Below are positions 56,399 through 64,000 of a DNA stretch of 64,000 nucleotides, one piece after another (position 1 is the first letter of the stretch; every line of letters starts with the position of its first letter). The notes under the pieces were generated by a model that worked only from the letters and a program-made list of their open reading frames with translations, was not told the DNA's origin and made no database searches. The stretch covers positions 186,001-250,000 of the forward strand of contig CAJNDS010002692.1 in NCBI GenBank assembly GCA_905221605.1, in the 5' to 3' direction. This DNA comes from Symbiodinium natans (taxonomy: Eukaryota; Sar; Dinophyceae; Suessiales; Symbiodiniaceae). A program made the translations under genes and the position numbers.

Positions 56399-57349
56399 CT
56401 AGATGGAGTCGCAGCAGCCCAGGCGTGTGCCATCAGGAGTCGGGCAGCAGGCGCCGGTGATGTTCAGCACGACGCATGAAGGGAAGGAGGTGCACTCTGA
56501 CCCTGGAGCAATCTTGGGCGCTGCAATGACAGGTGCAAAGCCCATGCAGCAGCCAAGCGCCACATGATCGTCATTTGGGCAACAGTTGCCCTCCTCGATG
56601 CCAGCAGCAACACAGGCAGGGTACTTGGCGCACATCGTGCCATTGATTCCAGGGACTGCCAGGGGCAGCACAGTCGGCACCTCAATGCTGGCCTTCTCGG
56701 CAGCGTCCTGGATTCCGGCCGCCACATTGTCGACGGTGTCCTGAACTCCGGAGGAAACTGTGTCCACAGCCCCCTGAACTCCGGAGGAAACTGTGTCCAC
56801 AGCCCCCTGAACACCAGAGGAAACTGTGTCCACAGCCCCCTGAACTCCAGAGCTGATGGTGTCCGCGGCCCCCTGAACTCCGGAGGTAACGGTGTCCACG
56901 ATATCCGGCTTCTCACCACAGTACGGCGGTCCGGCCACTGTCTCTGAATACTTCGCAGGGGCAGGCGAGGCAACTGATGAGCCATCCGTCAACAGGCAGC
57001 CTCCATCCGGCCAGTAGGTGAAGTGTGCACAACCAGAAACAGCAAAGCAGCGCTGTTGGCAAGCTTCCACACTCAGCTCGACGGTCCTCTCACTTCCAGC
57101 CATCCTCGTGGGACTGCTGTAGTAAGTGGAAGCCTCATAGCAATCGTCGGTGTTGGCTTCCAGCATGACGAATGCACCCGACTTGCTGCGCAATCCGCGG
57201 GCGCCACCACGTGCCAGGATGCCCACGGTGACCAAACCAACGCAGCCCAGAGCCAAGGCCGCACGACGCGGGAAGGTGAATGGGCTGCGTGCAGGGCGAT
57301 CCTCCTCCTCCAGCAGGAGCTCCACATCCGAGGCAACTGGGCCGGCCAT
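56399..57349 (-). CDS. Array copy E (316 residues), first in transcription direction
   Basis: Six repeats, last one DNVAAGIQDAA as in copy B. From about 57355 rightwards its 5' flank leaves the common spacer sequence, which marks the array's edge; only CACCGA and a GCGGG-GCGA stretch resemble the other flanks. If the array has one promoter, it should lie to the right of this copy. The start at 57349 is supported by conservation of MAGPVASD in all copies; the in-frame upstream codons (MSSPPADIGAV) are unique to this copy. Confidence 0.88.
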   Translation of the reverse strand: MAGPVASDVELLLEEEDRPARSPFTFPRRAALALGCVGLVTVGILARGGARGLRSKSGAFVMLEANTDDCYEASTYYSSPTRMAGSERTVELSVEACQQRCFAVSGCAHFTYWPDGGCLLTDGSSVASPAPAKYSETVAGPPYCGEKPDIVDTVTSGVQGAADTISSGVQGAVDTVSSGVQGAVDTVSSGVQGAVDTVSSGVQDTVDNVAAGIQDAAEKASIEVPTVLPLAVPGINGTMCAKYPACVAAGIEEGNCCPNDDHVALGCCMGFAPVIAAPKIAPGSECTSFPSCVVLNITGACCPTPDGTRLGCCDSI

Positions 57350-57399
57350 GACTGCACCGATATCTGCGGGGGGCGATGACACAGTTCACCGAGTTCTGC

Positions 57400-60100
57400 A
57401 AGCCCGTGTCTCGTGCAACGGTCGAGCTCAAGCATGTTGAAGATGGAAACGCGGAACTCTCTTGGTTGTTTGCTACGGGCTTTTGTTTCAGGCGCGGGTC
57501 CAGCCTGGCCGTTGGAGAAGGGAACCACTTCATCATCAGTCCCATGCATGATGGCGACCTCACCAGGTTTCGTTCGTCAACCTGTGGCTGTCTCCTACCA
57601 GCTGTAAAACCTGGTATACCCTGGTGAACACTTCCTCCCCCTCCCTGCCGGAGCTTTGATGTTCCCGATCTTCTCATAATTTCGGAAGATGTCCAAATAG
57701 TAGCCTCGATGAAGCGTTTGCCTGCGCAGCCCACCTCAACGTGCTTCCAGTAAGACTGAGGCCCAGAGTAGCAGCAGTGCCGCCCAACACCTGACTGAGA
57801 TGCAAATTTGCACTTTCAAACGGCGAAGGAGAGCTGTCCACAGTGGTTCACCCATGGGACACATTTCCATCCTAAGCTGCTGGCGACACAGGCACCGCCT
57901 CACGCCGAAGCCGCATTCACGTCGAGATGATGTGTGTTGATCACAGAAAACTTGACAGGAGGTAAAACGGATGCGGTGCAAGGTCCAGGCTCTCCAGCGG
58001 AGATTGAAGGATCACCCCTGCTGCGTCCAAGGGTGAGAACTCTGTGTCCTGCGAAGTGGTCACTGTCAGAAGAAGCTTAGCAAAGTTGAGCTTCTTCTGG
58101 ACTCCTGCACTTGGCTTCTGGAGGCCAAGTCTACGCTCGGGCCGGAACCTGGCAACAGCAATTCTAGCAAAGCAGGGGGTACAATCATCTCGCCGACACA
58201 GCGAGCTGGGCGCACCAATCGACCGGCCAAAGATCACCTCAAGGCACGCCGGGCACAGCACGAAGGTCAATCAAAAATGGCGTGAAACCAAATACCTAGC
58301 TTCCATCGATCCAGCACAATGAGTTTCAGCAAAAGCTTCCACAGGACGTACCAGAATGATTCTGCCCAGTCATATTGCTGGCAATCATGTGATGCTTCAC
58401 CCAATTCTGGTGCTGTGTTGCCAAAATCGTATTTCGCAAGCAATGAGAAATGCTTCCGACTGAGCAGGAAGTCAGCATCAAAGCGCCCAGAAAGATCTTG
58501 CAAAGCATGCTGATATTGATGGGACAACATGGGACATGAGGACTTGTTGAGGGCATCAAGGACAGCACACTTCGAACACAAGCCAAAAACCCTAAACTTC
58601 CTCAACCCTGATTCCTGAACAAGACTGGATGAATTTGAACGAATTCGTTGCACTGACCCGCTCGAAGATGGGGGTCACTTTCGCCCGTTCACCCGTTCAC
58701 TGAGCGGGCTAGCCATGTGCTCTGCGAAGCCGAGTCTGAAACAATCCGTCTCGGATGAATCTTCTGCTCATCTACGAGGTACCGCCACGCCTTCATGCTT
58801 AAAGCAATGCTGCATTCCTTCTACATGAACCTAAGACACAAGGAAACGATGTTCACAGTTCTCAAACTGCTACGCTTGGACAGTGTATCTTTAAGAATAA
58901 GCCCGCTGCTGCATCGATGCTTCGTATGCATCCGGCCTGCATGCAAGTGACAGATGTCTAGTAGAACACAAAACACAAAACGATACTTCAAGAGTTCAGC
59001 CTCAGATGGGGTCTGGCCGGCAAGCCGGGAAAGTGAGTAGCCAACGTATTCGTAGCTGAACACATCTGCACCTCAGCAGCTTGGGAAGCTTGAACAAAAA
59101 ACACCACGGAGCGATGAGAGATTGCCGAGAACTGCACCCGTGTATTCTGCCAATGCATCAATGTAGTCGAGGTGTAGGCCAATGTCCTGATGCTTGCGCC
59201 AACACTGGTTGCAAAGCAGCTTAGAGGCCAGGATATAGCCAAGCGTGGCCTCGGCATTTCCGTGGCTATACAGTATCGTCGCCGGAGGCGTGGACAGAAA
59301 CCCGAAACTGCTTCCTTGTTGGTTGCAGAGGCGAAGGAAAAATGCATCCTGTCCCGGCTAAGCTGACACAATTGACCTCAGGGCAGGGCGCTGTGCCCTG
59401 ACGTGACAAGCTGGGATGGACTCATCCTCGTCCGTTTTCAGAAACACTAAATCGGGCCTGAAGGCAGATGAAAGCAAATGAAAGCAAGAGGCAGCAACAC
59501 TGACTGAGAATGTGTGTAAGACTCTGTAAGACCATGGAAGATCTGCACTCACCATCTAGTCATAGCATGTCATAGCCTTCGCAGGAGCTCATCCTGCCCG
59601 GCTCGTGGCAAGTCGAATGTCACTCTAAATGTCACTAGACAGTGCTTGTCACAAGACGTCGAAGGCGGGCCATGGCCTGGTAAAATGCTTTGCCCAAATG
59701 CGGCGCCGGAAAGGCCAAGGTGTTTATCGCGCCTCAAGCTATGGTAGCACGGGCTGTCACTCAGGCGCCCTAAAGGGCTCTCATGATAGAGGCCCCAACT
59801 TCCCATTGACGTTGCTGTGACGGCATGCCCCGCAAAGTTGCTTGCTCAGTTGAACGTGCACTTAGTAGCAAGAGGTGTATATGTATAGAGGCATGTGTAC
59901 GTATATATATATATATATATGTTATGATATGATATATAGATATGATGTGTATGAACATATGTATGTTCACCATCATGCATGCACGGCTACGAAATGAGGT
60001 GGCTTGTTGGCCCAGGGGTGCGTCTGAAGCATCTCAACTTAGATCCTAGATGCTCACCTGAAGCAAGTCAGTAAAAAAAGGAACAGAGGTTTGCGCAGCA
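57400..60100 (-). other. Orphan exon candidates, unknown products
   Basis: Three minus-strand frames look protein-like. About 58000-58270 has FVLCPACLEVIFG and then GVQKKLNFAKLLLTVTTS. About 58340-58620 has FRVFGLCSKCAVLDALNK and RKHFSLLAKYDFGN. About 58980-59063 has YVGYSLSRLAGQTPSEAELL. No family was recognised and no joins could be supported. The rest is non-coding; a TA/GATA microsatellite lies at about 59895-59945. Confidence 0.3.
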
Positions 60101-60129
60101 GAGGTTCCAGCAGACTCCGGGGTCTTGGC

Positions 60130-61015
60130 CTACCACGCTCGATGCTGCTGCAATAAAACGACGGCTCTTATTCTCTCCCAGAACTGCACGGGAGAGTCAT
60201 GAAGCGCATCCATGGGTGCGACAATGAAGTCTGCAGGCGGGTATGAAGTCGTCTCAGGAATCCGGTACTCACGTCCATGGCGCCGAAAATTGGCCCTAAT
60301 GCGGTCACGCACATCCACAGGCTGTTCCCAGTTGGTTGCACTTCGTGGCTTGTCTGGAGGAAGATCATGCCGGAGAAAAGACTCTTCTGGCTGCAAGAGA
60401 ATGAAGCACGACTCACTGTGCTGGTTGTATTGGTACCGCGGATGCGAACTGCCATAGCACGGCGCAAATGTTGTGACAAAGAATGGTTCTCGGGCAAACT
60501 GAAAGTACCAGCCACGGCGATCAATTCCCGCATTGAAGCAGTCTGTACCAGAAGGATCACCCGCGCTGATGCCCATCAAAACTCGCCGCACGGTGAGCGC
60601 AAAACTGCCAAGATCACTACAGTAGCATGCACCACGTACCTCAAAAACAAAGCCATCCAAAGCAGCACCTTGCTTCACCATCAAGCAGAAACGCAGCAGC
60701 CGCGGCAGGCAGAGTGCCACATTCACTGCAAGAATCGCCTCCTCCGACTCTGCACCGCAAGCTTGCGACCAATCGTTACCTTGCAAATCTGCCAGAACTG
60801 CCAAAATTCAACTGGCGATGCCAACTGGGCGACCATGAGATACCATTAGGCTCCGGCCCCATAAGTGAGCTTTGGCTGCAAAAACACACTGCACCTGGAC
60901 CCGGAATAGGACGGAATGGAGACGAATGCTGGCACTGGACTAGGAACCGCACATGCCGTCTCACTGCATCGAAACGTCGAACAGCTTCAGCATCAGAGAA
61001 GTCCGAGTTTAGCAC
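60130..61015 (-). CDS. YqcI/YcgG-family protein, three exons seen
   Basis: Exons: 60971-61015 (VLNSDFSDAEAVRRF, GA donor), 60834-60894 (VQCVFAAKAHLWGRSLMVSH, GT donor) and 60130-60788 with the stop at 60130; phases agree. The pattern fits the YqcI/YcgG family: an N-terminal C-V-x-A-K-A motif, a middle helix and strand (DGFVFEVRG), then WYFQFAREPFFVTTFAPCYG with SSHPRY, where the family has F.FS...FFV..hP..SR. After it come ILLQPEESF and VRDRIRANFRRHGREYRIP. Some bacterial members (GntA type) are haem-dependent N-hydroxylases, but most are uncharacterised; the role here is unknown. A 5' exon with the start codon is missing and should lie right of 61015. The family name comes from remembered motif patterns, not from a search. 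Confidence 0.65.
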
Positions 61016-61199
61016 CTTGGCAAGCAGCTCATGGCAACTTTACTGGCGCACATGTAACACGCAACAGTACCGAAACATGCACGAACAAGGTTCTGGCACT
61101 GCAGACGCCGTTGCTTTCCAGCGTCCAACGTTTCATCGGACCCCAAACGATGGTGGAACCTGTTCTTTCTGAATGAAACTAGGCAGCTGACCACAGCTT

Positions 61200-64000
61200 G
61201 GGTGCGAACCTTTGCCACCAAACTGTTCGGCAAAAGCAGCCACACGCACCGGTAAGACCTCAGTTGGCCGAGCTATGTCTCAATCAAACCATGTTCCTCC
61301 TACAAACGAAATGCGCACATGCACTCTTGGGCTTCAACTTGCTTCAACCCCGCCGTGGCTAGATAAAGCCCCTCCCGCCCCAACCCCACTCACCTTCACA
61401 TGTTCACCTTCGCGCCGAAAGCCGCGACCTTATAATCTTATAACATATAATGCCCTTCTTCATTTCTAACTTTCGACCCCTGAGCCCTCGAAGTCCTAGA
61501 TTGCCCAATCTTGACACCTTTCAACCTGAAAGCTACACCCCACGACCGATGAAAGCTGAAACCCTATCAACCCCAATCCTGATTCCATTTGTGAGTCTTC
61601 AATCTAACCCTACATTCCTGCTCACCCTGACCCTGAACTGCTGTGCATGGGTACACCCATGATATGTCGTAAAGTAGTTAAAGCGGATGAGCATGCACCG
61701 CATAACCGCAAACGTGGTGTGTACGCATAACCGCAAACGTGGTGTGTACGAATGTTCGCTGAGATACCAACACACCTCGCCCACAATGCCGCCACTTGCT
61801 GGTGACAAGCACGAGCTACATCAAAGCCTTGGTTCCAGAATCATTACATATGGTTGCTAGATCAACATCGAACTGGCCGAGCGTAAGCGACTGACAAGCC
61901 CACACCAGGAGTGCGATAAATAGCAAAACCGACCAGACGGCAGAAGCCTCAGCCAACAACATTGTACAACATCGCAGTGAAAGTTGAATGCAGGCCATTC
62001 GACACATGAGCTCAAAACACTTCGTATCAACGCCACGAAGCCGAACAACACCGACACCTGCAGGAAGATATGTTGTTGCGCCGCATGTTCAATGTTGCTG
62101 CCACAAACAATGACAAGCTGACAAACTAGCCGCTTGAACCCGCACTGGCGAAAATTCGCACTGCCACGGCAGCTCACGGATCATCTGCCATGTGTGCATT
62201 GTTGTGCTTGCACTTGTTATTGGTTGCCGCAACCAACATTGCCCGTTCGCTAAAATTGCAACATTGGTTTGTTCGTTGTTGTTGGGCATGCGCATCATGA
62301 GAAACGGGGGGTTGGGCACTCCGGGATGTGATTCATGAAGCCACCGGGTTGCAATGAAATTTGCGGCGCCCATCCCACTCGAAAAACAGCTTCCAATGCG
62401 AGCTTTTCTACATGTTCGCAATGCCCCCCCGAACAAAACCTGGGAATGAACAAGAGTCTTTTGAAGCTTGAAAACATTAAAAACAACTATGAATGCTCCT
62501 CGCAAGCAGATCAGCAATCGCCGCAACATTGCAGATGCCTCAATCAGCAGGTCCCAGTACACACGCAGATCTGACACATGGTCTGCAACGGCGAAGAATG
62601 TGTAGAAGATTGCCCTGGCACTTTTTTGCTCGTCGCTGCGTCCTAGGCACGTAAATATAATCCCCATTGTTCCACACCACGGCCGCGTGTGTCGTGGGCC
62701 ATGGGCTTGGCACAGCCGATTGGAGGAGGCCACGAGGCGTGGACAACAAAGAGGGCCTTGCCCTTTCTATTGTTTTTTCCTTTTTGCTCTTTTCGTTCCC
62801 CTTGTTTTGTCCAAAAGGTCCTCTTTCCCCCACAGCTTCCTCCTTCCTCCTTCCTCTTCTTCACTGCTTCTGTTTCCTTCACTCTGTTTATCTATCTGTC
62901 GCTCTTTCACTGTCTCTCTTTTCCTCTTCTCCAGGACTACTGGGATTGCTGTCTTCTTCTGTTTGCTTCTGTCTCTCGCTCTCTCACTTTCTTTGGGTGC
63001 GGTGATTTCTTTTTCTTTCCATTACTTCTCTTTTTCCTTTCACCCTCATCTTTTCTGATTTAACGAAAGAAAAAGGCTCCTATATATCCAAACGATGAGT
63101 CCTGTTCGTTATACGGACATGGTCCTACGCCAAGCCCTTGCCGACGCAGAAAGACCGAGAACCCTCCCTGAGCCTCCCCAAAAGGGAAAGAAAGGTGTGA
63201 CGAGAACCCTCTCCATTCGTTTAGAAAAAGAACAAACAGGAAAAAACAACAGCGACATGTGAAGAGATGTGGAATGAGAAGGATGCCCTTCAGTCTCCTG
63301 TCTGAATCTTGCCCTTCTTCGATTGCAGAATGTCAGAAGCAAAAGAGGAGGAAAGGGCCACGGCATGGGCACGAGAAAAGGGATAATGAAGAAAAGAGGT
63401 GAACGAAGAGGGAAACGGAAGGAAGGAGAGAGCTAGAGAGGCCGAGAGAAAGATACATAAAGTCAACAAGCGAGAATGGAGAGGTGGCTACAAGAATACA
63501 GGTAGAGGTTACATCAAATGCAACTTTTTTCGGATCTCGGATTTTGGACTTTGGATTTCGTTTGCCTAGTCTCTACTTCTTACCTGGTCTCCCGTTAGTT
63601 TGAATAGATTGCCTCTACCTCTCGGCGTCAAATGAAAGAGCTCGTTTGTCGTTCCTCAAGACATGAAGAGTTCTGCTAGCTGTTTACAAAAGCCATGGGG
63701 AACAAATCTCTGATCTTTTTCCCAATAGGAAATCAGCATGACAAGCCCTCAATACGAAAGAAGACACCTTTTTGTTCTTTTCATAAGAAGCCCAAGCATG
63801 CATTACTTCTTTGCCTTTTTTTGAAGGAATAAAAAGCCCCTAGCCTATATCCGCTTATGTGAGTACTCGGGCTCCTAAAGTACATGAAGAGAGTTCCTTA
63901 CCTTTCAAAGGACGGAAATGCTTCTTCTGTGAAGAGGAAATGAGAAAAGTCTTCTTCCCTCTCAAGAAAAACAGCGGCATTCCCCTGCCTTGCAATAAGA
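61200..64000. other. No gene recognised; pyrimidine-rich end
   Basis: Positions 61360-61640 are C-rich with a few CCCTAA-like words. Positions 62760-63060 are strongly pyrimidine-rich on the plus strand (TTCC/TTTC runs), and 63180-63480 is purine-rich. Frames there follow composition. The last 600 bases are AT-richer than average and show no motif. Confidence 0.5.
61700..61749. repeat. 25-bp perfect tandem duplication
   Basis: The unit GCATAACCGCAAACGTGGTG plus TGTAC occurs twice without change. Confidence 0.95.

Larger units (their letters stand above)
50290..57349 (-). repeat. Tandem gene array, five head-to-tail units
   Basis: Five copies on the minus strand start at 51309, 53648, 54840, 56091 and 57349. 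Spacers between one copy's ATG and the next copy's stop are 307, 300 and 307 bases for the B-C, C-D and D-E intervals, and nearly identical in sequence. The A-B interval is 1388 bases. It keeps about 100 bases of the common 5' flank and about 70 of the 3' flank and is filled by unrelated sequence. The spacers contain a pyrimidine-rich CAG (for example near 53847) that could serve as a spliced-leader acceptor. No TATA-like element is evident. Confidence 0.9.

Noticed and set aside
50524-56947. Plus-strand frames repeated in each array unit (His/Val/Asn-rich, with HSPLNSGGNCV units)
   Set aside because: They are exact antisense shadows of the 11-residue repeat and neighbouring coding sequence, and change in step with it.
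62687-63063. Phe/Ser/Leu-rich membrane protein near 62.8 kb
   Set aside because: All three plus frames are open and hydrophobic because the DNA is pyrimidine-rich; no frame is preferred.
1-64000. tRNA, rRNA and snRNA genes
   Set aside because: No convincing cloverleaf with A and B boxes, no rRNA core motif and no full spliced-leader gene was found by eye; a covariance-model search would be needed to exclude them.

Overview
The window looks like nuclear DNA of a dinoflagellate, most likely a Symbiodiniaceae-type genome. The grounds are: spliced eukaryotic genes whose reconstructed introns mostly begin with GC or GA instead of GT; very short exons (24 to 60 bases); every supportable gene on one strand (minus); a tandem array of near-identical intronless genes; abundant microsatellites; and several degenerate CCCTAAA-type (telomere-like) tracts. 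No organelle, bacterial or viral gene was recognised. Exon joins were made by eye from reading frame, splice dinucleotides and family motifs, so exon edges are approximate unless stated.

Layout. 1-5.7 kb: one intronless secreted Cys-rich protein gene (1388-2137) and a large AT-rich foldback element with poly-C/poly-G ends (4284-5036). 5.7-7.6 kb: a formin gene with a Lys/Gly/Pro-rich region before a spliced FH2 domain. 9.6-13.9 kb: an EF-hand locus, possibly decayed, with nearby candidate exons. 14-22.9 kb: mostly non-coding, with an unknown helical gene at 17-18 kb and three SINE-like elements with purine tails at 18.7-19.3 kb. 23-25 kb: orphan exons. 25.4-26.8 kb: V-type ATPase subunit E in at least eleven small exons. 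27.8-32.5 kb: telomere-like DNA, orphan exons and a long CA microsatellite. 32.6-33.8 kb: an intronless Ca2+/H+ (CAX) antiporter. 34-37 kb: telomere-like and TA-rich DNA without clear genes. 37.4-45 kb: leucine-rich-repeat exons around a Q/P/M-rich gene. 46.6-48.4 kb: an AT-rich island with a second long inverted repeat.

50.3-57.4 kb: the most striking region. Five head-to-tail intronless genes encode a membrane-anchored protein with a PAN/Apple-like Cys segment, four to six copies of an 11-residue amphipathic repeat, and two copies of a compact Cys module. The same module occurs in the secreted protein at 1.4-2.1 kb, so both loci probably belong to one family of dinoflagellate surface or secreted proteins. 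57.4-60 kb holds orphan exons. 60.1-61.0 kb carries a YqcI/YcgG-family gene. 61-64 kb shows repeats and pyrimidine-rich DNA only.

No operon-like pathway is evident. CAX and the V-ATPase subunit are functionally compatible, because CAX uses the proton gradient that V-ATPase makes across vacuolar membranes, but nothing shows that their proximity matters.
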